Assembly (NCBI GenBank): GCA_013141505.1
Contig: JABFQX010000008.1
Coordinates: 62,001 to 126,000, forward strand
Direction: 5' to 3'
DNA from: Methyloglobulus sp.
GTDB taxonomy: Bacteria; Pseudomonadota; Gammaproteobacteria; Methylococcales; Methylomonadaceae
DNA: 64,000 bases
Made by a program: the position numbers and the translations under genes. The notes beneath the pieces are model-generated. The model worked only from the letters and a program-made list of their open reading frames with translations, was not told the DNA's origin and made no database searches. Below are positions 8,717 through 17,900 of the stretch, piece after piece; the first letter of the stretch is position 1; each line of letters starts with the position of its first letter.

Positions 8717-9442
8717 CTAAAACCCACCTGAAGAACCATCGAGCGAAGGTGCCATTAGGCTGAATGCACCCAGACTCTCCCGGCTTAAAGCCGCACCCAA
8801 TGGGGATTTTTCCCTTATTTTCCAATCGGTCTCTTTATTGAAGGCATTGCGAGCCAACTGCGTATTTTCATGGATAACAAATACTAATTTGTTCCATATC
8901 GCTTCAAAATCTTTCCGCGGCAGCGTTCGCGCGCCCGTGGCAGGATCACCAATCAGGACTTTCTCGTCATCAATGCCTTTAATGACGACGAAGTGCAAAT
9001 AACCACCGTTATTGATTAAAACAATAACCGGCTTGCCCACTTTGGCGACCTTGCTAAGATTGGTTACATAACCGTCGGAATGGTAGCCATTTGCCTCAAG
9101 ATAACGTTTCATATCGAGCAAGGAAAAACCTTCACGCTCGATTTTTTCCTTATTGCCACGCTCAAACATGGCCTTAAATACCTTGTCCTCGGTAACCGGG
9201 TCATCATAGTGATAGGTCAACAACGTCGCCAACGCCGCTGAGCCACAACTGAAATCATGCTCTTGCTTAACGGTTGCTTTAAAGCGAAGTTCTTTCAGGC
9301 TGGTGACTTGTGCCGCCATTAAACCGCCACCGGCATCAATCACTCGAACTGTGCCTGCCAAAACCGGAAACACCATAACCATTAACGAAGGCAGAAAAAA
9401 AATAACCGCCCATTTATGCGCCACTATGAATGAAAAACTCAT
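8717..9442 (-). CDS. C39 family peptidase, FapD-like
   Basis: This 241-residue protein has an N-terminal hydrophobic segment (~10-30) that acts as signal or anchor, then a peptidase C39 domain. The catalytic cysteine lies in QEHDFSCGSAALATLL, the histidine in GGYLHFVVIKG and the aspartate in LIGDPATGARTL. C39 peptidases cleave leader peptides of exported substrates. The stand-alone form next to amyloid genes is FapD, which in Pseudomonas is required for Fap secretion. An AGG site lies 9 bases before the ATG. No ABC transporter is fused or adjacent, which argues against bacteriocin export and for the Fap-type system. Confidence 0.85.
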   Translation of the reverse strand: MSFSFIVAHKWAVIFFLPSLMVMVFPVLAGTVRVIDAGGGLMAAQVTSLKELRFKATVKQEHDFSCGSAALATLLTYHYDDPVTEDKVFKAMFERGNKEKIEREGFSLLDMKRYLEANGYHSDGYVTNLSKVAKVGKPVIVLINNGGYLHFVVIKGIDDEKVLIGDPATGARTLPRKDFEAIWNKLVFVIHENTQLARNAFNKETDWKIREKSPLGAALSRESLGAFSLMAPSLDGSSGGF

Positions 9443-9499
9443 AACCGGTTACCTCGAATAACAATGAATTTGCCCATGCCATTCATTCAATGATCTCTG

Positions 9500-9853
9500 T
9501 TACTGGAAGCTCACGTTGACAACCGTATTATTCTGGATGGCCACGTTATTGCCGCTATTTTGAATAACGGTTGCAATGCCGTTTACATTGTTCATTGATT
9601 GATCACTGATGATGTTATCGCCGTTGACCTGTGACCCGCCAGCACCAATGTAGGTCACGTTCCCTTGAACCTGGGCACTGGTAACAATGCCACCACCCTG
9701 ACCTCTCTGGCTGGACAGTTCTGTTTCTGACACCAATAGCTCTTCATTAAACGATGCACCGGACTCATCGGCAAAAACAACCTGGATGTCAGCGAAAAAC
9801 ATTAATATCATCGCTGCAATAACGATGTATTTATTTGATTTAATTAGTTTCAT
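9500..9853 (-). CDS. Secreted N/Q/V-rich amyloid-like subunit (short)
   Basis: This 117-residue protein starts at an ATG 7 bases after AAGGA, with a signal peptide through about residue 27 (FADIQVVFA). The mature chain is rich in Asn, Gln, Val and Gly. It ends in an alternating pattern, NGIATVIQNSGNNVAIQNN then TVVNVSFQ, which resembles repeats of bacterial functional amyloids of the FapB/FapC kind. There is no cysteine in the mature part. It precedes the C39 peptidase gene and follows the longer subunit gene after a strong hairpin. It is likely a nucleator or minor fibre subunit. The subunit role is inferred from composition and context. Confidence 0.65.
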   Translation of the reverse strand: MKLIKSNKYIVIAAMILMFFADIQVVFADESGASFNEELLVSETELSSQRGQGGGIVTSAQVQGNVTYIGAGGSQVNGDNIISDQSMNNVNGIATVIQNSGNNVAIQNNTVVNVSFQ

Positions 9854-9912
9854 AGTGTTGTCCTTCAAGCCACATAAAACATCCCATCGGCTCAAGGCCG
9901 TACCGCTTTCCC

Positions 9913-9953
9913 CAAAAAACCAGCGGCAAGAAAGCGATGCTTTCTTGCCGCTG
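9913..9953 (-). terminator. Intercistronic hairpin between the two amyloid-subunit genes
   Basis: A perfect 15-base stem (CAGCGGCAAGAAAGC and its complement) with a 3-base loop is followed on the minus strand by a run of six T. It looks like a strong intrinsic terminator 33 bases after the stop of the longer subunit gene. Partial read-through would make the downstream genes less abundant than the first subunit. Confidence 0.85.
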
Positions 9954-9985
9954 ATTAACGTATCCAGTTCTACACCTGACTGAAA

Positions 9986-10570
9986 TTAGTTAACTGTCAG
10001 ACTTGCCTGGGTGGTGACGTTTTGTTGGGTAAGCGCATTTTGTCCAGTATTTTGGCTAAAGTTAACGACACCAGCAGCACCAGAAACGGCACCATCGGCA
10101 TGGTTATTACCCTCATAATTCACACTACTGTCCCAACCGCTGGCATTGAAGTTAGTGTTATTGCCAGAAACGGTGGCATTAAGCGTGCTGTCGGCAATCG
10201 CCATATGGACTTCAGCGGTACCACCATTGTTTGCGGCAGCTGAGAAGTCACCGTTTGCGGTGGCTTGGCTATTGTCACTGTTGTCGCTATTGTCGGTATA
10301 ACTGTTGTCGCTGTTATCGCTATTGTCACTGTTGTCGCTGTTATCGCTCCAATCGTTATAGCTGTTGTCGCTGTTGTCCGTAGCGGTGGAAAATTCATTC
10401 GCCTGAGGGCTCTTGTCGCCACCTTGGGTCGAATTTGCCGTAGCTGTCTGGGTACTAGGACTCCAGTTATTTTCACCACCGTAGTTGTGTGGGTTGGCCC
10501 ATACTGTGGAAACAGAACCTAAAGCCAGCAAAATACTGGAAGCCAATAAAGTTTTTTGTAGAGGTTTCAT
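9986..10570 (-). CDS. Secreted amyloid-like major subunit with DNS repeats
   Basis: This 194-residue protein starts at an ATG with a GGAGA site 8 bases upstream. A clear signal peptide (residues 1-25) ends VSTVWA. The mature protein is low in complexity. A central tract of Asp-Asn-Ser triplets with interspersed Tyr and Trp spans about residues 66-105 (nucleotides ~10260-10375). A C-terminal segment with NFSQNTGQNALTQQNVTTQA and a polar beta-strand ending follows, similar in style to the adjacent shorter subunit. It lacks cysteine. As first gene of the cluster it is the best candidate for the main fibre subunit, the FapC analogue. The Asp-rich tract could bind calcium. Both functions are inferred. 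Confidence 0.6.
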   Translation of the reverse strand: MKPLQKTLLASSILLALGSVSTVWANPHNYGGENNWSPSTQTATANSTQGGDKSPQANEFSTATDNSDNSYNDWSDNSDNSDNSDNSDNSYTDNSDNSDNSQATANGDFSAAANNGGTAEVHMAIADSTLNATVSGNNTNFNASGWDSSVNYEGNNHADGAVSGAAGVVNFSQNTGQNALTQQNVTTQASLTVN

Positions 10571-10603
10571 GTTGATTTCTCCGTTTGTATCAAATATCAA
10601 GTC

Positions 10604-10625
10604 CCATTAGAAGAGTTTCTAATGG
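10604..10625. promoter_or_regulatory. Inverted repeat upstream of the amyloid operon
   Basis: CCATTAGAA and TTCTAATGG, with 4 bases between them, form a perfect 9-base palindrome 34 bases upstream of the first amyloid gene. It is a candidate operator or leader hairpin, possibly for the adjacent winged-helix regulator. Confidence 0.45.
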
Positions 10626-11165
10626 CTGTTTACAACGGCAAGTTCAGCTTTTACACCGAACAAATCCTACCGTCGGGTTCAGTATCTTTTAAACGGAACT
10701 TAATTTTCCATAAAAACAAACTCAAAATACGCTCATTTTTAATGAAATATTGTTTATTTTGTGAGGGCTTAGAGCGTTTTTTAAATGTTGGCAATGGCAA
10801 ATTTATCAGACGACCTGCACCACCTTAACCCATGCCGCACCAGCCATTGGCTACTAGTTTTTTTCAGAAGGATAAAGATATTAACCTTACAGTTCAGGTC
10901 AGTAGACAGGGCAAATGACTTTAAAATTAATGTCGTTAAGTTACGTGTTAAATACCAATAAACATGGCTTAACTTAACCGCATTAGCTTTAAAAGGCGCG
11001 AAGCGAGGAGCCTTAGAATTACACAAACAAAATACTTTTCAGGATATTTGAGGGGCTTTTATGTGGAGTCCCGTGACGAGTTTAGAACGGTTAGACTGTG
11101 GAAGAACCCAAGCCGGATATTAGTGCGTCACAATACCTCCTGGAATTGGCTGTTTAACAGATGCT
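10626..11165. other. Intergenic region, no supported gene
   Basis: These 540 bases lie between the amyloid operon start and the end of the regulator gene. The part near 10690-10760 is AT-rich and could hold the operon promoter. A GC-richer segment at about 10990-11110 contains a short hairpin (AAGGC/GCCTT around a GCGAAGCGAGG core). I see no credible coding frame; the short frames lack ribosome sites and family resemblance. Confidence 0.6.
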
Positions 11166-11966
11166 TTAATTTAGGTTTAATTTGTAACCAAAGCCTTTGA
11201 TGTTCATCAACCATTTGGGGGTATTGGGATCTTGTTCAATCTTTTTTCTAAGTAAGTGCATGTATTGATAGAGATCAGCTTTGGTCGCCTTATCACTGGA
11301 AGGCCAAAGATGATTTATAATCTCGTCCGCCATAAAAATGCGGTCAACATCGGTGAGCAATAAATCGATCAGCTCAAACTCTTTTGGGGTCAAATCGATT
11401 TTTTTACCTTCAATTATCAAACATCTTTTGCACCAATCCAGATGAAAATCCAAGTGACCCGCTTGTTTGGCATCAATTTCATCCGCCTGAAAGCGCGGCC
11501 GCAAGGCTTGGTTTCCATCATTATATGAAGATCTACGATTAGCACACGAACGTCTTTCCTGGTGCCTTCTTTCAACATAATACGCTGGACTGGGATAGAC
11601 GGTATTGATGTAATTATCAATCTCACAAAGAACAATCGGCGTATGGATAACAACGTCAATCCAACTGGCAAATTCAGGCGGAATAACATCATTGGCGTGG
11701 TCAGCTAACACACCGATGTTTAAATGATTGCCGCCGCTGACGACTTCCCGCCTCAGTGAACCAATTTCCAGAGTATTTCTACCGCTATGTAACAAGTTGA
11801 TTGGCATTATGATCAGCCCGGGTTTGATTTCGCCAATTTCACGAATCCCTGGCATCGTGAACTCCAAATCAGTTACCGTTATTTGCTTTGCAAAACAATA
11901 ACCTCGCAGTAATACTAATAAATGTTCATCGTTACTAAAAACTATAATGTTAGTGAGTGTTTTCAT
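11166..11966 (-). CDS. Winged-helix regulator with degenerate receiver domain
   Basis: This is a 266-residue protein. Residues ~1-120 have the length and alternating pattern of a response-regulator receiver but lack the phospho-acceptor aspartate: the corresponding strand reads LIIMPINLL. Residues ~120-170 form a charged linker (ERRHQERRSCANRRSS). Residues ~172-266 are a clear OmpR-type winged helix (IDLTPKEFELIDLLL, RKKIEQDPNTP, IKGFGYKLN). It is not next to a kinase gene. It lies upstream of the amyloid cluster on the same strand, and is a plausible phosphorylation-independent regulator of that cluster. This link is positional only. Confidence 0.8.
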   Translation of the reverse strand: MKTLTNIIVFSNDEHLLVLLRGYCFAKQITVTDLEFTMPGIREIGEIKPGLIIMPINLLHSGRNTLEIGSLRREVVSGGNHLNIGVLADHANDVIPPEFASWIDVVIHTPIVLCEIDNYINTVYPSPAYYVERRHQERRSCANRRSSYNDGNQALRPRFQADEIDAKQAGHLDFHLDWCKRCLIIEGKKIDLTPKEFELIDLLLTDVDRIFMADEIINHLWPSSDKATKADLYQYMHLLRKKIEQDPNTPKWLMNIKGFGYKLNLN

Positions 11967-12136
11967 AATTTTGAATTCCCGTTAACTGTCTGTAGTGCAC
12001 GTTTTATACCTTAATAATGTGACAACAATTGACTCACATCAAAATGCTCACAATTAATATAAAAACTTTCAGATAATCTTTTGATAAAAAAGATAAACAA
12101 TTGGCTCTAACGCATTGGTTGTGCATAATCTATACG

Positions 12137-12164
12137 CATTAAAGTCTAGTGTAAAGACTTTAAT
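12137..12164. repeat. Inverted repeat in the alr-regulator gap
   Basis: ATTAAAGTCT and AGACTTTAAT are separated by 7 bases, forming a 10-base palindrome upstream of the winged-helix regulator. It could be an operator or a weak terminator. There is no U-tract on the minus strand. Confidence 0.4.
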
Positions 12165-12178
12165 CTATAAGAAACAGG

Positions 12179-12211
12179 TAATTATTCACACTATTGATGT
12201 GAAAAATTACC
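12179..12211. repeat. Inverted repeat, AT-rich
   Basis: A hairpin of about 13 bases per arm with one mismatch (GTAATTATTCACA paired with TGTGAAAAATTAC) lies downstream of alr on the minus strand. It may end the alr transcript or serve as an operator half-site pair. Confidence 0.4.
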
Positions 12212-12266
12212 TCATCAAGTATTTTTTCACGAAAACATAACAACATGAATGCCCTATGGCAGGTGC

Positions 12267-13367
12267 TTATATTGACCGAAAATGTACCCTGCGGGTAATG
12301 CCACAGACTAACGTATAAGGTATGGTATCTGCATAACGGGCGATTTCTTCAACGGCCAAACCATCCCCCCATAATGTGACTTTATCGCCTGGTTTTGCAC
12401 TAACTTGAGCCGCTAAATCGACGGTAATCATGTCCATCGACACCCGTCCGACCAAAGGCACACGCTGGCCGTTCAGCACAATCGGCGTACCTGGCTTGGC
12501 ATATCTTGGATAACCGTCGCCATAACCAATAGCGATGATGCCGATAGTCGTGTCTTTATGGCAAACCCAGCTATTGCCGTAACCGACGCTTTCGCCTTTT
12601 TGCACAGGCTTTACCGCTATCAACCGGGAATGTAAGCTCATGACCGGTTTTAAGCCCAAATCAAGTCCGGTCGAATCTGAAAAAGGCGATATCCCGTAAA
12701 GCATAATGCCAGGGCGCACCCAATCGCTGATTGCATCTTGCCAGGCAAGAATACCGGCTGAATTGCCGATACTACGCTCGCCCTGATTGGTACACGGGTA
12801 CGGCGCCAGGGTTTCATTAAACGACTGGATTTGTTGTGCAGTAAAAACGTTGCTGGTATCGTCGGCACTTGCCAGATGGGTGACGAAGTTGATGGCCGGG
12901 TTGACCAGCCTACATTGCTTAAGTCGCCGATACATGCTGTCAACATCTTTTGCCTTAAAGCCCAGACGATTCATGCCCGTGTCGATCTTTAACCAAACCG
13001 GCAAGATATAGTCGGCCTCCCCACCTTCAAGCAAATCCACTTGATGGCTTGAATGGACAATGGTTTCCATTTGATAATCAATAAGCTGCCGTAATTCATT
13101 GGCATCAGTGAAACCTTGCAACACGACAATCCGGTGTTTGATGCCCGCTTGTCGCAACCGCAATCCTTCATCCAGACGGGCGACTGCGAAAGCATCGGCA
13201 TCTCCTAAAGCCTGCGCTATGCGTAACAGCCCATGTCCATAAGCATTAGCCTTAACGACCGCCATGATTTTTGCCTGTGGCGCATGACTGCGGACTTTTG
13301 CCAAGTTATGCCGCACAGCAGCCAGATTAATTTCTGCGTAAGCGACAGGATTGATCAATTGGTTCAC
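12267..13367 (-). CDS. alr: Alanine racemase
   Basis: This 366-residue PLP enzyme makes D-alanine for peptidoglycan. The PLP lysine is in AVVKANAYGHG (about residue 38), the GxSxG-like YGISPF segment follows the barrel, and the C-terminal domain has the conserved VSMDMITVDL and PYTLVCGITRRV. The length is typical. Translation appears to start at GTG (GTG AAC CAA); no better ATG lies in the conserved N-terminal region. It follows dnaB by 15 bases on the same strand, the common gammaproteobacterial dnaB-alr pair. Confidence 0.96.
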   Translation of the reverse strand: MNQLINPVAYAEINLAAVRHNLAKVRSHAPQAKIMAVVKANAYGHGLLRIAQALGDADAFAVARLDEGLRLRQAGIKHRIVVLQGFTDANELRQLIDYQMETIVHSSHQVDLLEGGEADYILPVWLKIDTGMNRLGFKAKDVDSMYRRLKQCRLVNPAINFVTHLASADDTSNVFTAQQIQSFNETLAPYPCTNQGERSIGNSAGILAWQDAISDWVRPGIMLYGISPFSDSTGLDLGLKPVMSLHSRLIAVKPVQKGESVGYGNSWVCHKDTTIGIIAIGYGDGYPRYAKPGTPIVLNGQRVPLVGRVSMDMITVDLAAQVSAKPGDKVTLWGDGLAVEEIARYADTIPYTLVCGITRRVHFRSI

Positions 13368-13382
13368 AAAACGTCCGTGTAA

Positions 13383-14756
13383 TTATTCATAACCGCCGCT
13401 GTTATAAGATCCACCCGCATAATTCTCAAAGCGGGTGTATTGCCCCAAAAAGGTCAGCCGCACAGTGCCTAGCGGCCCGTTCCGTTGTTTGCCTACAATC
13501 ACCTCGGCTATGCCCTTATCCGGGCTGTCTTCGTTGTAAACTTCATCCCGATAGACAAAGATGATCAAATCAGCATCCTGCTCAATCGCGCCAGATTCGC
13601 GTAAATCCGACATCATTGGCCGCTTGTTGGGCCGCGACTCAAGGTTACGATTCAACTGCGACAAAGCCACCACCGGCACATTCAGCTCTTTCGCCAAGGC
13701 CTTTAAGCCACGGGATATATCAGAAATTTGCTGAACCCTGTTTTCACCACTGCTGGGCGATTGCATCAACTGCAAATAATCCAGGACAATCAAGCCGAGT
13801 TGCCCATGTTCGCGGGTCAAACGCCTTGCCCGTGCACGGACTTCGGTGGGCGAAAGCGCCGGGGTGTCGTCGATAAACATTTTGGTTTCACCCAACAGGC
13901 TTATTGCAGAAGTCAGCCGAGGCCATTCGTGGTCTTCTAGCTTGCCCGTCCTCACTTTATGCTGGTCGATACGTCCTAACGATGACATCATCCGCATTGC
14001 CAAAGCATCACCCGGCATTTCCATACTGAATATCGCCACCGGCATACCGCTTTTAATGGCGACATTCTCCGCCATGTTCATGGCGATGGTGGTTTTGCCC
14101 ATCGAAGGCCGACCAGCGACGATAATTAAATCCGAAGGTTGCAAACCGGAAGTTAAATCATCAAGATCGGTAAACCCCGTTGCCGCACCAGTGATATTAC
14201 CTTCCTGCTCGAACAGCATTTCAATCTTGTCAACCGCTTTGGCTAGCAAGGACTTGATGCCAGTAAAACCGCCTTGTCCGCGCTGGCGCTGTTCGGCAAT
14301 TTTGAACACTTCACGTTCAGCATTTTCCAATAAATCAGCCGTATCGCGGCCTTCGGTATTGAACGCGGAATCGGAAATTTGGGTGCCAACATGGATCAAT
14401 TGCCGCAGCACTGACCTGTCCCTGACAATATTGGCGTAGCTGACGATATTGGCGGCACTGGGAGTATCTTTCGCCAACATGCCCAAATAAGACAAACCAC
14501 CGATGGTTTCCAACTCGCCGATTGCTTCCAGCGTTTCCGAGATAGTCACTACGTCGAATGGCACCTGTTTTTCAGCCAGTTGCGCTATCGTGCGAAAGAT
14601 GATCTGGTGATCCCTGCGGTAAAAATCGCTTTCGCCGATCTTGTCCGCGACTGAATCCCAGGTCAGATTATCCAGCATCAGTCCGCCCAGCACCGACTGC
14701 TCGGCTTGTATGGAATTGGGCGGAACCTTCAAGGATTCGTAGTCATAATCAGTCAT
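13383..14756 (-). CDS. dnaB: Replicative DNA helicase DnaB
   Basis: This 457-residue hexameric helicase works at the replication fork. An N-terminal DnaG-interacting helical domain (PPNSIQAEQSVLGGLMLDN, residues ~11-110) is joined by a linker to a RecA-like motor domain with Walker A GRPSMGKT (~215) and the DnaB signature LIVLDYLQLMQ. It ends with a short low-complexity tail (GGSYNSGGYE). No intein is present. It is co-directional with alr, and dnaE lies 218 bases upstream on the same strand. Confidence 0.97.
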   Translation of the reverse strand: MTDYDYESLKVPPNSIQAEQSVLGGLMLDNLTWDSVADKIGESDFYRRDHQIIFRTIAQLAEKQVPFDVVTISETLEAIGELETIGGLSYLGMLAKDTPSAANIVSYANIVRDRSVLRQLIHVGTQISDSAFNTEGRDTADLLENAEREVFKIAEQRQRGQGGFTGIKSLLAKAVDKIEMLFEQEGNITGAATGFTDLDDLTSGLQPSDLIIVAGRPSMGKTTIAMNMAENVAIKSGMPVAIFSMEMPGDALAMRMMSSLGRIDQHKVRTGKLEDHEWPRLTSAISLLGETKMFIDDTPALSPTEVRARARRLTREHGQLGLIVLDYLQLMQSPSSGENRVQQISDISRGLKALAKELNVPVVALSQLNRNLESRPNKRPMMSDLRESGAIEQDADLIIFVYRDEVYNEDSPDKGIAEVIVGKQRNGPLGTVRLTFLGQYTRFENYAGGSYNSGGYE

Positions 14757-14974
14757 AATGTTTTTAAGATATTGCCTAAATAATCAGGATATTTGGATAA
14801 TGTGTAGAAACGCCATCAAGAACAGTGAGCACTACCGGGAAAAGGGCTTGCAGAAAAACGGCCTGATCGACTATCGGGTGGCATTTTACATGGAATGCAA
14901 ATGTTTAAGAAGTTCGGCAGGAAAGCATCGACTTCGTTATAGGCACATTAATCGCCACCTGAAGCGAACGAATC

Positions 14975-17900
14975 TTACCGATACCTAACTTCGACTGCTG
15001 CCAAGCCCGGCAAGCGTTTTAAGCGGGCAATGAGATCGTCAGTCGGATGGACACGCCAATGGTCGCCGAGCATTAAATTAGCTTTTGCTTCCGGGGAGCC
15101 GTAACTGAGACCTACGGCACACGAACCGCCTTGATAGGGTTGTAAAGCGGATTTCAAATCGGCTATAAAATCGACAGCATCCGGCTCGTGGGCTTGTACT
15201 GTCCAGTTGAGGTGTAAGCCTCTGGCGAATTCCGCCCTCGCTTGTTCTATGTTGTAGAGATTTTCGATAGTTAACCTGAGATTTCCAGAAAAATCGTCAA
15301 CTGATAGCGCACCTTCGGCAACCAGCAAATTATCGCGGGTAAAAATATTCCGGTTGTTTTCGTAAATATCCCGAAATGCAGCAATCTCAAGGCGACCAGT
15401 GCGGTCATCAAGTGTGGCGAAGCCCATTGTTTTACCCTGTTTGGTCTGGCGAGTACGAATCTCGACCACCAAACCTGCAACCCGTGCCTCCATCCGCCCT
15501 TTCGAGCGTTCAACCTCGGACAACAAATGAGCAATAGTGCCACTGGTAAACTGCTTGATTTCCGCTTCGTATTCGGCGATAGGATGTCCGGTCAGGTACA
15601 AACCTAAGGTCAGTTTTTCACCTGCCAGCCGTTCTTGCTCAGACCAGGGTTCGGTAACTGTGGTATAGGTTTCTGTGTTATCAGCCAAGTCTTCTTGCGA
15701 AGAAGTCGTTAAACCGAACAGATCATCCTGGCCTGTTTCCGCCATCTTGCCATGTTGTTCCGCCACCCTGACTATCGTCGGTAGTTCCGCCAGATGTGCG
15801 GCTCGATTAGTGTCAAACACATCGAATGCCCCTGCCCTGCACAAGGCTTCCAGCACGCGCCGGTTAACTTTCCTTAAATCAACCCGTTTACATAAATCGT
15901 ATAGCCCTTTGAAAACACCGTGCGCGGTTCTTTCCTGGATAATCTCTTCAATCGCCGACTCACCCACGCCCTTAATCGCGCCCAAGCCGTAGACAATATG
16001 CACGTCATCATTAGCGGTAAAACGATAATTGGAAATATTGATATTCGGCGGGCCTATGTTGAGGTTCATCTGGTTGCACTCCTCAATCAGGGTGACAACC
16101 TTATCGGTGTTATCCATATCGGACGACAACACTGCCGACATGAATGCGGCCGGATAATGTGCCTTTAACCAAGCAGTTTGGTAGGCCACCAGCGCATAAG
16201 CCGCAGAGTGCGACTTATTGAAACCATACCCGGCAAACTTCTCCATCAGGTCAAACACGTAGGTAGCTATCTTTTCTTCGACCTGATTGGCGATAGCGCC
16301 TTCAACAAAAGTTTCCCTTTGCTTTGCCATTTCTTCGGGCTTTTTCTTGCCCATGGCTCGCCTTAACATGTCTGCGCCGCCTAGCGTATAGTGTGCCATT
16401 TCCCGGGCGATTTGCATGACCTGCTCTTGATACAGAATGACACCATTGGTGGGTTTTAGCACGGGCTCCAATAAAGGATGGGCATATTCAGCTTTGGCAC
16501 CGTGCTTGACCTTGATGTAATCATCCACCATGCCTGATTCTAAAGGACCGGGACGATAAAGAGCCACAAGCGCGATGATGTCATCAAAACAATCGGGTCT
16601 GAGCTTTTTAATCAGCTCTTTCATACCGCGCGATTCCAACTGGAACACGGCAGTGGTAAGCCCTTTCTTTAATAGCTCATAACTTGCCGGATCATTTCTG
16701 GGAATACTGTTGATATCTACAACGTCTGTATCGGATTTCTTCAACCTTGCGTTAATGATCTGCAGCGTCCAGTCGATGATGGTCAGGGTTCGCAAACCCA
16801 GAAAGTCAAACTTGACCAAGCCAACTGCTTCCACATCATCTTTATCGAACTGGGTCACCAAATTACCACCACCCTGTTCGCAGTACAGTGGGGTAAAATC
16901 AGTTAATTTGGTTGGAGAAATCACCACGCCGCCAGCATGTTTGCCTGCGTTCCGCGCTGTACCTTCCAACGACAAAGCCATATCAATCAGGTTTTTGACT
17001 TCTTCTTCAGTCTCATATTGCTGCCTTAATTCTGCGCTATCTTCTAGGGCTTTATCCAAGGTCATGCCGATTTCAAACGGAATCAACTTGGCAAGGCCGT
17101 CCACAAAACCATACGGAAAGCCCAGTACCCTGCCGACATCACGGATAACCGCTTTTGCTGCCATCGAACCGTAGGTGATGATCTGGGCAACATGATCGCG
17201 ACCATAGTTTCTGGCAACGTAGTCAATAACTTCATCGCGCCTGTCCATGCAGAAATCGATATCGAAATCGGGCATGCTTACCCGCTCAGGATTTAAAAAC
17301 CGCTCGAACAGCAAATCAAATTCAATCGGATCAAGGTCAGTAATCTTTAAGGCATACGCAACCAAGGAACCTGCACCCGACCCCCGCCCCGGCCCGACGG
17401 GGATTGCGTTGTTTTTTGCCCATTGGATAAAGTCCGCCACAATCATGAAATAACCGGGAAAACCCATTTGGCTAATCATCTGCAATTCGTCATCGAGGCG
17501 CTGGTCGTAGATTTTGCGGTTTTCCTCGATGGTGCCGTTACCGATTGCGGGATGCTGCAGCAGACGTTCGTCCAGGCCTTTTTTTGCTGCATCGGACATC
17601 AGTTCGGCTAAAGTCATTCCCGGTGGAACCGGGAAGTCGGGCAGAAAATTTTCACCTAACTCTAAATGCAAGTTACAACGTTTGGCGATTTCCACCGTGT
17701 TTTGCAAGGCTTCGGGAATATCAGCAAACAACGCCAACATTTCATCCGTCGTCCGCAGATATTGTTGCTCGGTATAATCTTTAGGCCGTCTGGGGTCGTC
17801 AAGAACGCGGCCTTGGTTAATACATACCCGCACTTCATGCGCGGCAAAATCAGTTTGCTTCAAAAAACGGACATCATTGGTCGCTACCACAGGCAAGCCG

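Noticed and set aside
8717-9442. Bacteriocin maturation protease
   Set aside because: C39 peptidases often serve bacteriocins, but there is no ABC transporter or double-glycine leader peptide here, while porin and amyloid-like neighbours fit a Fap-type system.
10022-10522. Plus-strand open frames across the amyloid gene
   Set aside because: They are shadows created by the DNS triplet repeat read in other frames.
10980-11160. IS200/IS605 end or TnpB-associated guide RNA
   Set aside because: A small hairpin and GC-rich stretch are suggestive, but there is no tnpA or tnpB sequence and the end motif could not be identified.
14758-14988. A 76-codon open frame between dnaB and dnaE
   Set aside because: It has no ribosome site, no family resemblance, and overlaps the end of dnaE on the opposite strand.
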